Shown here: positions 53,946 to 63,395 of the stretch, piece by piece
Layout of the letters: each line of letters begins with the position of its first letter
Numbering within the stretch: position 1 is the first letter of the stretch
Assembly (NCBI GenBank): GCA_903935335.1
Contig: CAIZRG010000018.1
Span: 1 to 64,000, forward strand
Source: Oligoflexia bacterium
Lineage (GTDB): Bacteria > Bdellovibrionota > UBA1018
Direction: 5' to 3'
Length of the DNA stretch: 64,000 nt
Program-made: the position numbers and the translations under genes
Notes under the pieces: model-generated
What the model saw: the letters and a program-made list of their open reading frames with translations, nothing else
Databases searched by the model: none
Told to the model about the DNA's origin: nothing

Positions 53946-56900
53946 TCCCAGTAGCCCTCTTTTGACCAGGCCGATCGGATACGTTTAACATCCACTTTAA
54001 AAAGAGATTTTAAATTTGTTGAACTCTCTGGATCCACTAATGATACTTCTAAATACGGAGGAGATTGAACAATGCCCAACCTCTGAAATGGCACTCCAAG
54101 CTCTCCCCACTCAAGCTCAATACTTTTTGAAAATTCTTCTGAAACTGTAGCCACAAAACTATGAAAACCCTCTCCAAACAAGAACTCCCAGCCATTGACT
54201 CCGACAGAAATGTGAAGAGCAGCCCCGAACCCTCGAGCTATTAAAGATTCTGCAACCGCAACTAAAAGCCCCCCTTCTGAAATATCATGCAAGGACTTGA
54301 GTCGAATCTGCAATTTACCAACAGCACCGCCTATCCAAGAGTAAACTTTTCGAGCTAAAGTCCAGCTAGGTTCTCCCGTTCTAAACCCCCGTTCATCCTG
54401 AATCGTGGGTTTGATATCTCCTTTTTGATTCAACATGAACATCAACTCAGACCCCCAAAGACCAAACTGAGACCCTCCTAATAAGTAAATACAATCCCCG
54501 ACTGCTTTAAAGTCAGCAGTTCTGCAAAGCTTAATATCTGAAACACGTCCGACAGCGGTCATAAGAAGAGTTGGAAGAATAGAAAGAGTGACCGGACGCC
54601 CCTCACACTTGCCTTGAAAGTCATTCTTCATGCTGTCTTTACCCGAAACCAAAGGAATCGATAAAGCAAGTGCAGCCTCCCGAAGTCCATAACAAGCCCG
54701 CACTAAACTTGCCATTTTTTGAGGACTTCTCAGTGGATCTGGCCAGCAAAAACTGCTGACTAGAGCCGTTATGCAATCAGATGTGCCATACTCAGCACCT
54801 ACACAAAGGATATTACGAAGCGCTTCATCGACACTTGCCTGAGCCATTAAGAATGGATCAATTTCAGAAAGTTTGGGTTGAATTCCACAACCCACAGCAA
54901 GCCCTCGATCTGAAATCACTTTGGGCTTAACCACGCCCGCATCATTGGGTCCACTCAAAGCTGTGAGAGTCCCTGAAATCACTGTATGCAAAGGTTTGAT
55001 CACCGACATTCCCTGCACTTCATGGTCATATTGACGAATCAGCCACTCTTTAGAAGCGATATTGGGTTGACCTAAAAGATGAAGCAATATATCCCCTCCC
55101 TGCCCAATCAAGGAATCCAAGCAGGCCTGAGCACTTCCCAAACCCTGCTCAGGAGCAGAAGGACGCCCCTCCCAAAAAGCTGTGAGCTCTAACTGCGGTA
55201 AGCCTTCATACAAAAACTTTAAATCAAGATCAGCCACTCTCTGCTTGGAGTAGTTCATCTCTAACCTTCCACTCTGAGTAAACTCACCCAAATCACTGAC
55301 TTCTACCCCTCGTTTCTCTGCCAATAAAAGAAACTGAGGCATCTGCTCAGGTGGAACTGCCAAAGCCATCCTTTCTTGAGATTCACTGACAACAAGTTCG
55401 AAAGGCTTTAACCCAGGATATTTCGTCATGGCCAATCCTACATCTAAAATAGCACCTCCTGAAAGACGAGCCATTTGTCCCACTGACAAAGATAATCCCC
55501 CTGCTCCATTATTGGTCACAGCACGATACAAACCCTGATCCCTAGCCTCTAAAAGAAAATCCATAACCCTTTTTTGAGTCAGAGAGTCTAACTGAACAGC
55601 CGGCAGTGAAGAACTGGCATCTAAAGCCAAAGATGAAAAGGAAGATAAGGTCGATTGATGAATTCCATCTTTTCCGATTCGACCACCGACCATACAAATT
55701 CGATCTCCAGATAAAACCTGTTTGAACTCACAAGACCGCTCCCCACTCCTACGAGGCATGAATCCACCAGTCCCACAATAAATCAAAGGCCTTCCCAAAT
55801 AGTGGTCATCAAACACCAAAGCTCCATTGATGGTAGGTACCCCTGTTTTATTGCCTCCATGTTCTATCCCACGTCTCACTCCATCTAAAATTCTCCGAGG
55901 ATGTAAAATTCGATCGGGTAAAGGCTTGGCATAATCTGAAGAAGCCAAACAAAAAACATCAAAATTAAAGATCGGTTTAGCACCTAAACCACAGCCTAAA
56001 ATATCTCGATTCACAGCTCCAATACCCGTTAAGGCGCCGCCATAAGGATCTAAAGCCGAAGGAAAATTATGAGTTTCAACTTTTATGCAAAAAGCATCTT
56101 CTTCGTCAAAACTATAAATTCCAGAATTCTCATGAGAATCAGAAAGCAACCAGGAACGACCCACCTCAATTGCTGTTGCTCGAATCGTACTTTGGAAAAG
56201 ATTCTCGATTTGACGAGGGATAAGATCAGAATCTTTTTCTTGATAATGAATCTTAGAATTAAAAATTTTATGCTGATAGTGTTCAGACCACGTTTGAGAA
56301 AAAATCTCCATTTCAACATCAGTGGGCTCTAAGAGCCCCTTTGATTTTCGAATTTCTTGCTCTGAAGGCTCAGAAAAATACTCCTGAATCGCCTTCATTT
56401 CAATGAATGACAAACCCCAATATTTTTTTTGACTGAGATCTTCTAATGCCGAAGCTTCTAAATTTTTTAACTCAAAGATTTCAATAGATTCTGACCCCTG
56501 GCGAGGAATCTTAGGAAGATCGTATTTAATTCTTTCTTGATGAAAACGATCATTTTTTTTCAATAACTCTTCTGGCACCAAAGTCCAAGTTTCAACCAGT
56601 TCATTACAAAAAATTTCACGAGCAATGATGGCTAACCCGTCTTCATTTAAATCTGGACCTTCCACAAGCCACAAACCTCCACTGGAGGCTCTGGCTTGTG
56701 ATAAGGATCGACCTAAAACAATCTCAAAGGCTTCAATCAAAGCCCGTCCTACATTATCAGTGACACCTGCTCTAAAACGTCTTTCAATCCCCCAAAACTT
56801 TCCGGGACGAAAAGGAGACTCCTGCATCAGGTCTTGTAGACCTCCTGACTTCCCTGCTGCAGATGGCATTAAATTTCCAGTAAATACCCACTGCAATACT

Positions 56901-57148
56901 TTATCCCAACAAATTTCAGTAATAGCTGGAATCAACTCTTCTCGAGGAACTGCAATATCTAACCAATAGACTTCTAAGAGCCTCGCCCAACGAATTTTTT
57001 TGCGTAAATTGAAATCAAATAATTCGATTCTCCTCAAAAGCCTCTTTGAAACTGAGTCTTCAAAATCTGGACGTAAACCCACTTCAATTCTGGCGAGCAC
57101 AAAACCTCCTAAACCATCGACTTCTTCTGAGTGATAAAATCTGAGCAT
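53942..57148 (-). CDS. purL: Phosphoribosylformylglycinamidine synthase, PurS-PurL fusion
   Basis: 1068 residues. The first about 110 residues look like a PurS-type domain fused to the synthetase, as in long deltaproteobacterial PurL. The synthetase has VKVETHNFPSALDPYGGALTGIG, GNKTGVPTINGA, KDSMKN and two halves of AIR-synthase fold. There is no glutaminase domain, which is encoded by purQ. The enzyme converts FGAR to FGAM in purine synthesis. First gene of a purL-purQ-purH operon. Confidence 0.93.
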   Translation of the reverse strand: MLRFYHSEEVDGLGGFVLARIEVGLRPDFEDSVSKRLLRRIELFDFNLRKKIRWARLLEVYWLDIAVPREELIPAITEICWDKVLQWVFTGNLMPSAAGKSGGLQDLMQESPFRPGKFWGIERRFRAGVTDNVGRALIEAFEIVLGRSLSQARASSGGLWLVEGPDLNEDGLAIIAREIFCNELVETWTLVPEELLKKNDRFHQERIKYDLPKIPRQGSESIEIFELKNLEASALEDLSQKKYWGLSFIEMKAIQEYFSEPSEQEIRKSKGLLEPTDVEMEIFSQTWSEHYQHKIFNSKIHYQEKDSDLIPRQIENLFQSTIRATAIEVGRSWLLSDSHENSGIYSFDEEDAFCIKVETHNFPSALDPYGGALTGIGAVNRDILGCGLGAKPIFNFDVFCLASSDYAKPLPDRILHPRRILDGVRRGIEHGGNKTGVPTINGALVFDDHYLGRPLIYCGTGGFMPRRSGERSCEFKQVLSGDRICMVGGRIGKDGIHQSTLSSFSSLALDASSSLPAVQLDSLTQKRVMDFLLEARDQGLYRAVTNNGAGGLSLSVGQMARLSGGAILDVGLAMTKYPGLKPFELVVSESQERMALAVPPEQMPQFLLLAEKRGVEVSDLGEFTQSGRLEMNYSKQRVADLDLKFLYEGLPQLELTAFWEGRPSAPEQGLGSAQACLDSLIGQGGDILLHLLGQPNIASKEWLIRQYDHEVQGMSVIKPLHTVISGTLTALSGPNDAGVVKPKVISDRGLAVGCGIQPKLSEIDPFLMAQASVDEALRNILCVGAEYGTSDCITALVSSFCWPDPLRSPQKMASLVRACYGLREAALALSIPLVSGKDSMKNDFQGKCEGRPVTLSILPTLLMTAVGRVSDIKLCRTADFKAVGDCIYLLGGSQFGLWGSELMFMLNQKGDIKPTIQDERGFRTGEPSWTLARKVYSWIGGAVGKLQIRLKSLHDISEGGLLVAVAESLIARGFGAALHISVGVNGWEFLFGEGFHSFVATVSEEFSKSIELEWGELGVPFQRLGIVQSPPYLEVSLVDPESSTNLKSLFKVDVKRIRSAWSKEGYWE

Positions 57149-57162
57149 TCAGCTTTTTTTAT

Positions 57163-57197
57163 TCAATTGCAAGCTCAATTGCATATTAATGCATTGC
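57163..57197. promoter_or_regulatory. Candidate operator upstream of purL
   Basis: Two direct copies of TCAATTGCA (57163-57171 and 57175-57183), 12 bases start to start, followed by TAATGCATTGC (57187-57197, third copy of the recurrent motif). The set lies 15-50 bases before the purL start and between two divergent genes. It may bind a regulator of purine genes, but this is inference. It does not resemble the enterobacterial PurR operator. Confidence 0.35.
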
Positions 57198-57278
57198 GTT
57201 TATTTGTGTGAGTTGAAACTCTTGAAACAACAGTCTAAACTGATCATGAAGGATTTTTAAAAAGTGGAGGTTCCCCGA

Positions 57279-57503
57279 ATGAGTTCTGCTGGAAGTCCAG
57301 TAACTGGAATTATTGATGAAAGTCTTGTGATTATTGACTTTGGAAAGTATGAGGGGAAAAGTGTTGAAGAAATAGCAAAATTAGATCCTCTCTTTTATGA
57401 AAAGTTAGCCACTGAGAAAGAAAATGGAGTTTTTGCCATTCGTCGTCACCGGGATAAAACTTTTCGACTTTATATCAATCCACTTTCTGATATGGATCAC
57501 TAA
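57279..57503 (+). CDS. DUF3820-like small protein
   Basis: 74 residues from the ATG at 57279, with GGAGG 10 bases upstream; a GTG at 57264 is also in frame. IIDFGKYEGKSVEEIAKLDPLFYEKLA matches the short DUF3820 pattern (FGKYKGKxxxeIa...DpxY), which occurs alone or next to exonuclease domains. Function unknown. Its stop shares bases with the convergent large secreted protein gene (CTAA). Confidence 0.7.
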   Translation: MSSAGSPVTGIIDESLVIIDFGKYEGKSVEEIAKLDPLFYEKLATEKENGVFAIRRHRDKTFRLYINPLSDMDH

Positions 57504-60022
57504 AAGCCCCACGCACCTCCTGCTGAACCCTGTAAGCCAGAAGCACCTTTTGAGGTCTGAAGCATTTTACTGGCTGATAGGACGGTTGAAAAATAAGCAC
57601 CACAACCGCGAGCACCCACCTTATAGTCAGCTATAGCCTGATCATAAGTCCTCTTCTCATCTCGATAGTCTTTACGTTCTGCTTCCCAAGCTGCCACCGC
57701 ATTGTCATGGGCGGTTTTTTGCGCAACTGTAGGCCTTGGCCTTGTCGGCAGCACAGGTTTAAGTGTGGTCGGTTCTACAGGTTGGGCCAAACCAGGAGAA
57801 TCACACATACTGGTAGCCCCTGTATTTAAACTAGCCGCGGAACCTCCACCTAATCCGGGGTGATTTGTGATTTTTGCCAAAGCTGTCTGCAGTTCGGTGA
57901 CCTTATCCTGAGTGCAGTAAGGTGAAAAATGACAATTTTGAGCAGCGCTTCCTAAGTCTACAATGTTTTTAATGAGTTGATTATTTTTCTGACTAGCACA
58001 GCTTGCCTCTAAGTTTGAAATCTGCACAAGACTTGAAGATAGTTGACCATATTTTTGATCCAATGAAGATTCAGCAGATGCCAAGCCACCCATCCCTCCA
58101 CTCATGATTCCTGATAAGTCGGGTAAAGGAGGGTTGACATACTGTCCCACTAAATTCAGCACATTTTTAGGGGGCTTGACCAGCCCTGTTTGGGCATCAT
58201 ACTCGAGCGGCTCACCCTTCATTGGAGTCATCTTAAATCCAGAGCCTTGACCCAGCGAGGCTAGTGCCGTATTCAAAGTATTGATTCGATCCGATATCAT
58301 CTGACTTTGAGCACTCAGTTGACTTGCAACCTCCTTCGTAAAGGTTTCAACGGATTGATTAAAGGCCAAGGTGTTTTGTTTTTTAATATTAGAAAGTTCT
58401 TGTCTTTCAAAACTAATCTGTTTTACCTCTTTCTGAAGACTCGTCACACAGCCATTGAGTCCATTACACGTTAGATTTCGAATAGAACTAGGACTATTGC
58501 CTTTGATTTGAATATTGATTGAATTATTTACAGATCCATTTAAAAGATTTCCCATTTTATTTTTAATATCATCCAAGCAATTGATTTTAATAGCTGTGTT
58601 ATTCTGAGAACACCGACTTAAATTTAAAGAAGAGCTCTGATTCGTTAATCCAGAACTAATTTTCGAAAATTGTTGACCATATTTATTAAATAATACTTGA
58701 ATATCAGATTCAATACTTTGCTGTTGTATTTTTAAAACAGATTTTGCTTTTCCAATCGTTGTATTAGCACGAGAAGATTCTAAATTAACTTGATTAATTG
58801 CTCTTGAGTTGCAGTTTTTTATGGTACTGAGTAAAAATTGTTCAGCATCAGTCCCACCGATTTTGTAAGCAGCAAGCCTAGACCCATAAATTCGATCAAT
58901 ATCAGCAATTGAGAGAACATTCAGAGGAGCCTGAATACTCGCATCAGATTCGTTTTGATTCGTAGGAATTTTTGAAACCGATGATGTATCTCCAGTTATT
59001 TGACCTAGGAGAGATTTTAGTCCTGCTGTTTTTGATTGAGCTTGAGCAGTCTGAGTAGCATTCTGCTCTACTCTCCCATTTGAACCTAAGGTTTGACCTT
59101 GCTGAAAGCGACAAAGCAGATATTCAGAAGGGGACACTGGAGGACCGTTAATGGCACACTTGTAAGAATCCACAGAACGATTATTAAAACAATCCATCGT
59201 CAATGACATTTGACGCACTTGAATTTGCTCATCCAAGGACCTTTCCGCTAAAACTTGCTGCTGATAATCTTTTCTTTCTTTTTGAATTTCTCCAGGCATT
59301 GCACTTAACATTTCTTGAGTTTTTTGTTGTAACTCCAAAAGTCCAGGAGCACCTGTCTTTCGGTTGGTGTTGAGTCGATCATTCAAATCTTCTATTTGAA
59401 CTTCACGATCCTTATCCATCAACTCAATATTGGAAATATATTTTTGCATGTTCTGAATATTGTTTGAATAAAGACCTGTAAGTGAACCTGCTTGTTGGGT
59501 GAGCATATTAGCTTGGGCCGTCAAACAATTGACTTCACCATGAACAGCCTGAATCTTTGCCTTCTTACACTGAAGCGTACACATTGCCATCTGAAGCTGC
59601 ATCACCATTTGGTGAGTCGCCATCGGATTACTACCCGTCGTTTCACAGGTCATTGAACTTGTATCGGGGGCTACATCACTTCCAGTACAAACCATACTGA
59701 TACTTACTGCAGCAGACATAGGGCAAATACCCCCAGCAGTAGCCCCTATTGCATTTCCAAAACTATTTCCTGCCTGCATACTGGCTCCAAAGCTTTGAGC
59801 AAAATTCTGTATCGGAGCAGCAAAATTAGAACAGCTCGTAAAAACATTAGCTAGACTGATGGATTTAGTAGCATCCCAGACAGGAGGAAGAGTTGAATTA
59901 AAAAAATCAGTAGACACTAAACTGAAACTAGAATGGGGCTTTATGAGTAGAATCAAGCTCAAACCTAAGGTCAAAAAACAAAAAGCACTCCGCCTAAAAG
60001 CAGGCCTGCAAAATTTGTTCAT
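57500..60022 (-). CDS. Large secreted Cys-rich coiled-coil protein, unknown function
   Basis: 840 residues. A Sec signal (FLTLGLSLILLIKPHSSFS) precedes a Cys-rich N-terminal part (about 10 Cys in the first 180 residues, including TCETTG and CTLQCKKAKI), then long coiled-coil regions (KDREVQIEDLNDRLN, KEVKQISFERQELSNIKKQ). A Pro-rich segment (VEPTTLKPVLPTRPRPT) comes near the C-terminus, which ends SGLQGSAGGAWGF. No family is recognised. Secretion or conjugation-associated coats and fibres have similar architecture, but I see nothing that assigns it. Confidence 0.65.
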   Translation of the reverse strand: MNKFCRPAFRRSAFCFLTLGLSLILLIKPHSSFSLVSTDFFNSTLPPVWDATKSISLANVFTSCSNFAAPIQNFAQSFGASMQAGNSFGNAIGATAGGICPMSAAVSISMVCTGSDVAPDTSSMTCETTGSNPMATHQMVMQLQMAMCTLQCKKAKIQAVHGEVNCLTAQANMLTQQAGSLTGLYSNNIQNMQKYISNIELMDKDREVQIEDLNDRLNTNRKTGAPGLLELQQKTQEMLSAMPGEIQKERKDYQQQVLAERSLDEQIQVRQMSLTMDCFNNRSVDSYKCAINGPPVSPSEYLLCRFQQGQTLGSNGRVEQNATQTAQAQSKTAGLKSLLGQITGDTSSVSKIPTNQNESDASIQAPLNVLSIADIDRIYGSRLAAYKIGGTDAEQFLLSTIKNCNSRAINQVNLESSRANTTIGKAKSVLKIQQQSIESDIQVLFNKYGQQFSKISSGLTNQSSSLNLSRCSQNNTAIKINCLDDIKNKMGNLLNGSVNNSINIQIKGNSPSSIRNLTCNGLNGCVTSLQKEVKQISFERQELSNIKKQNTLAFNQSVETFTKEVASQLSAQSQMISDRINTLNTALASLGQGSGFKMTPMKGEPLEYDAQTGLVKPPKNVLNLVGQYVNPPLPDLSGIMSGGMGGLASAESSLDQKYGQLSSSLVQISNLEASCASQKNNQLIKNIVDLGSAAQNCHFSPYCTQDKVTELQTALAKITNHPGLGGGSAASLNTGATSMCDSPGLAQPVEPTTLKPVLPTRPRPTVAQKTAHDNAVAAWEAERKDYRDEKRTYDQAIADYKVGARGCGAYFSTVLSASKMLQTSKGASGLQGSAGGAWGF

Positions 60023-60051
60023 CCTTGAACATCCCCCTCCACGCTTGAACT

Positions 60052-60081
60052 AGTATACCTAGAATTATTCGTATCAAACAA
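60052..60081 (-). promoter_or_regulatory. Sigma70-type promoter for the 840-residue secreted protein
   Basis: On the minus strand TTGTTT (60081-60076) is followed after 18 bases by TATACT (60057-60052), close to TTGACA-N17-TATAAT. It lies about 30 bases before the ATG at 60022, with a GGAGGGG site between. Confidence 0.5.
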
Positions 60082-60131
60082 GAAGGAATTGAAATTTTAA
60101 GCGCTTTAATCAGGAATTTCTAAATAAAACA

Positions 60132-61202
60132 CTAAGCTTGCTCTGAAACCACCTCTCGAATTGCCTGAATAATAGATCCTATCTGGGGAGTACTTGCCAT
60201 TTCAAGAGGATCTGCCAAACCTACACCTGGAATAAAAGCTCCTGCTAAAAGCCTAGGTCGAGCTTCTAGAACATAAAACAAATCCTCAATTGTTCTTCGA
60301 ATCAGATGCTCCCCAAAATTAGTCACCTCGGTGTCTTCATTCACAAACAAGACCCTTCTTGTCTTTTCAATCGAAGCTGATAAATGCTCCCAGTCATAAG
60401 GCCAGAGAGTCCTCAAATCAATCACCTCTACGGATACCCCTTCTTTTTGAAGTTGACTTGCAGCTTGAGCACAAAGAGGCAAAGTACGACCATAACTCAC
60501 TACTGTAATTTGTTCACCTTCATGCACCGTCTTAGCCACGCCCAGTTCAACTGTATAATCTGTAAGCCCAGAAGGCCACTGAGGTCTCCAGCGCGATCGA
60601 TCCGCAAGAGGAGCATCAATCATTTCCTTTAATAGCTTCTCCCCTTCAGGAGTCAAAGGAGGTTCTCCAGGAATCTGCTCCTGTCCCCTGATTCTCATCA
60701 AAGCTTTAGGCTTTAAGTACATGGTCGGATTAGGCTCTTTTAAACAGGCAATCATTAAACCATAAGCATCTAAAGGATTAGAAGGCATAACAATCTTCCA
60801 GCCTGGAATATGGGTCATCGTCGCATCAAATGAATGTGAATGATAAATGGATCCCCGAATTCCACTGCCCACCGGCGTCATAACTGTTATTGGGAGGTTC
60901 CAGTCTCCATGGGAGGCCCAAGATTGCATTCCACCTAACTTTAAAAGATCAATGGTATTATAAATATAATCACAAAACTGAACTTCAGCAACGCATCGAT
61001 CCCCTGATAATCCTAATCCAATTGCAGCACCTACAATCCCACGCTCATCCAAGGGAGAATTCCAGCTCGTTTTAAGTCCTTGCGTCGCGGTAAAAACTCC
61101 TCCTAAAGGAGGCCCAACATCTTCTCCAAAGATATCTTTAACCCCTAAATGAGTTTCTCCATAATGTAAAGCCATCCGAATTGCCTGAACGAGAGTAGCC
61201 AT
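60132..61202 (-). CDS. 2-oxoacid dehydrogenase E1 component, beta subunit
   Basis: 356 residues from the ATG at 61202, one base after the alpha-subunit stop (TAAGATG); the frame opens to 61244. Transketolase-like pyrimidine-binding motifs: MALHYGETHLGVKDIFGEDVG, LDERGIVGAAIGLGL and AEVQFCDYIYNTIDLL, plus the C-terminal domain (VSYGRTLPLCAQAA, VIDLRTLWPYDWE). With the alpha subunit it decarboxylates pyruvate or branched-chain 2-oxoacids; substrate specificity is not clear. E2 and E3 are not in the window. Confidence 0.9.
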   Translation of the reverse strand: MATLVQAIRMALHYGETHLGVKDIFGEDVGPPLGGVFTATQGLKTSWNSPLDERGIVGAAIGLGLSGDRCVAEVQFCDYIYNTIDLLKLGGMQSWASHGDWNLPITVMTPVGSGIRGSIYHSHSFDATMTHIPGWKIVMPSNPLDAYGLMIACLKEPNPTMYLKPKALMRIRGQEQIPGEPPLTPEGEKLLKEMIDAPLADRSRWRPQWPSGLTDYTVELGVAKTVHEGEQITVVSYGRTLPLCAQAASQLQKEGVSVEVIDLRTLWPYDWEHLSASIEKTRRVLFVNEDTEVTNFGEHLIRRTIEDLFYVLEARPRLLAGAFIPGVGLADPLEMASTPQIGSIIQAIREVVSEQA

Positions 61203-61203
61203 C

Positions 61204-62241
61204 TTACCAATACCTACCCTTCTGACCCCAATAGATAAAGTCATAAATAGTGGAAGGATCAGGCATGGGCTCTTGTTTAACTTTTTGAGCCAGCTCTAAA
61301 ATTTGAGAAGTGTCTTTCTCTCGAATTTCATTCATTTTTTTTCTGGTCAGAATTCCTGAAGCTTCTAGCTTCTTTTCAAAAGTTTCCAAACAATCCTCTT
61401 CCTCAGTCACAAGATTACACCCCGTGGCTGAACTATGCCCATACAAACGAGATACTTTTGCCTCTAACAAAAACGGCTTTCTCTCAGTCCTTACATAATT
61501 TATGGCTTCTTTTAAAGCAAAGTAAGACTCCTCGACGTCATTGCCATGAATGGTTCGAGTCTTCATTCCAAATGCCTTGCCACGATCTGAGATCTGCCCA
61601 TCTCCATGCTGAGTAGAAGCATGAGTGGAAATCCCCCATTCATTGTTGGTCACTATCATTAAAATCGGCAACTCATTTCCAGGACGAGTTGACCAGATGA
61701 GACAAGACGCAAAATCTCCTTCAGCCGTTCCTGCATCTCCCCCATTCACAATCGTAATCCCATTCCCTCCATGCCGACGCTGAGCAATAGCACTCCCAAT
61801 CGCAGTGACGTACTGAGTCTCAATCGTAGAAGATATAGGTACGATATTCCAAGCTTTTTTGGAAAAATGGTTCGAGAAATTTCTCCCCCCCGAGTAAGGG
61901 TCGGTCACCGTATTTTTCATTTGCCTTAAGGCATCTACGGGCTCCATCCCCAGAGCTGTCACAATAGCTCCAGAGCGATAATGCAGATGGAGGTAATCAA
62001 AATCAAGACCCTGACCTTTCTTAACTTGAAGCCCTAAAGGAACATTAAAAGCTTCCTCTCCTGGACCTCCAATCCAGAAGTACCCATCGGATTGCTTATA
62101 CATCCGAATCAAACGCTCTTCGAGGACACGCGACTTCACCATCAACTGATGAATCTGAACCAAGAGCTGGGGTTCAAGTCGAAACTTCATACTCCCTAAT
62201 TTAGACTGACCCTGAGGGCCCACTTTCATGGTTTCTTTCAA
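61204..62241 (-). CDS. 2-oxoacid dehydrogenase E1 component, alpha subunit
   Basis: 345 residues from a TTG at 62241, with GGAGG 7 bases upstream; an ATG at 62229 is the other choice. ThDP-dependent E1 alpha motifs: EERLIRMYKQSDG, FDYLHLHYRSGA, and the ThDP/Mg site NGGDAGTAEGDFASCLIW continuing to NNEWGIST. It forms the heterotetramer with the beta subunit. It sits in a minus-strand run with the ICMT-like methyltransferase and the TolQ/TolR genes. Confidence 0.9.
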   Translation of the reverse strand: MKETMKVGPQGQSKLGSMKFRLEPQLLVQIHQLMVKSRVLEERLIRMYKQSDGYFWIGGPGEEAFNVPLGLQVKKGQGLDFDYLHLHYRSGAIVTALGMEPVDALRQMKNTVTDPYSGGRNFSNHFSKKAWNIVPISSTIETQYVTAIGSAIAQRRHGGNGITIVNGGDAGTAEGDFASCLIWSTRPGNELPILMIVTNNEWGISTHASTQHGDGQISDRGKAFGMKTRTIHGNDVEESYFALKEAINYVRTERKPFLLEAKVSRLYGHSSATGCNLVTEEEDCLETFEKKLEASGILTRKKMNEIREKDTSQILELAQKVKQEPMPDPSTIYDFIYWGQKGRYW

Positions 62242-62255
62242 GACTCTTCCTCCAT

Positions 62256-62879
62256 TCAAACAGACTTCCAAAAATAGGCTGCTAAATAAACAAAAACAAC
62301 TAAACCTAAAAAAGCTGCATAAGCCTCATAAGCCTTATTCTTCATTGCTAAAACCCATGAAAAGACATGATTTTCTGTTTCAGGATTGACTTCAAGCAAA
62401 GCCTTCCGATGAGCTACAAAAAAAGGAGACCAAAAATTTGGGAAAAAGCGTGGAACAGTTTGACAATAATGAAAGTAAGAATTTTTAAAAATACTCTGCA
62501 GCTTCACTTCCTCATCCAAAATAATAAAATGATAGATCACTGCAAAAAGAACGGTCACCCCTCCTAAAAGCCACCCATGACGCAGAGATAAGACAATACC
62601 CACTGCCATGAGATAAGTCCCTAGATAAAGAGGATTGCGAACATAAGCATAAGGACCTCCTACTGCAGGTCGAGTATCTTTTCTTAAGTAGCCACTGGCC
62701 CAAAACCTAAGAGTTGCTCCCAAAAAACAAAGAAGCACTCCCGGCCAAGTGGGATAATCCCGAGCAAGCCATCCCAATAAAATTGAAAAAAACCAGGCCA
62801 GCACAATTCGTGTTTTTCCCTGGATAAACCCTCGAAACCATTTTAATTTCTTTTTGTTCAACTTTTTTTTACGCATCAC
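62256..62879 (-). CDS. Isoprenylcysteine/phospholipid methyltransferase-like membrane protein
   Basis: 207 residues with four to five hydrophobic helices. The motif GPYAYVRNPLYLGTYLMAVG followed by LDEEVKLQSIFKNSYFHYCQ is the SAM-binding signature of the ICMT/PEMT methyltransferase superfamily. Bacterial members methylate various lipids or small molecules, and the substrate here is unknown. It lies between tolR and the E1 alpha gene. Confidence 0.75.
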   Translation of the reverse strand: MMRKKKLNKKKLKWFRGFIQGKTRIVLAWFFSILLGWLARDYPTWPGVLLCFLGATLRFWASGYLRKDTRPAVGGPYAYVRNPLYLGTYLMAVGIVLSLRHGWLLGGVTVLFAVIYHFIILDEEVKLQSIFKNSYFHYCQTVPRFFPNFWSPFFVAHRKALLEVNPETENHVFSWVLAMKNKAYEAYAAFLGLVVFVYLAAYFWKSV

Positions 62880-62951
62880 TTTTCAATTCATATTTGAGCA
62901 CTCATACTTAGCACTTTTACCTTCAAGATCGCAAGATGATTGAGGGCAAAC

Positions 62952-63395
62952 TCAATGAGAGGTCTCAGAAGTTGTGGCTATTGCAAATTTTTCAGCTCCT
63001 GCTTTTCGAGCATGATCCATGACTTCAATGGCAGAACCTAGAAACGCTTGGCGATCCCCTTCCAAAATAACTAATTTAGAAGATGTTTGTAAAAAAGCAG
63101 CCTTTAGAACTCTCTGTAAATTTTCTAGCTTTCCTGGTGAGAATTCCTGTTTTTGAACTCGAACCCCTCCTCCGGGCAAGAGCGTAACAATCACCCCTTC
63201 TGGCTGAGACGAAGCTGTCTCCTGACTGACCTGAGGCAAATCAACGCTCACCCCCATCGAGTTTAAAGCCGAACTTGTCACCATAAAGATAATGAGAAGA
63301 ACTAAAAAGACATCAGTCAAAGGAGCAATATTAATCTCTGAGACAATTGGACTTTCGGCTTCAGAATCTGCACTACCTAAAGTTTTAAAAGCCAT
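62952..63395 (-). CDS. ExbD/TolR-family protein
   Basis: 147 residues with one N-terminal transmembrane helix (NIAPLTDVFLVLLIIFMV, whose Asp takes part in proton flow) and a small periplasmic domain (SVDLPQVSQETAS, LVILEGDRQAFLG). It partners the TolQ/ExbB-like protein in using the proton gradient for outer-membrane work. It overlaps the TolQ-like gene by 11 bases. No tolA, tolB or pal is visible. Confidence 0.88.
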   Translation of the reverse strand: MAFKTLGSADSEAESPIVSEINIAPLTDVFLVLLIIFMVTSSALNSMGVSVDLPQVSQETASSQPEGVIVTLLPGGGVRVQKQEFSPGKLENLQRVLKAAFLQTSSKLVILEGDRQAFLGSAIEVMDHARKAGAEKFAIATTSETSH

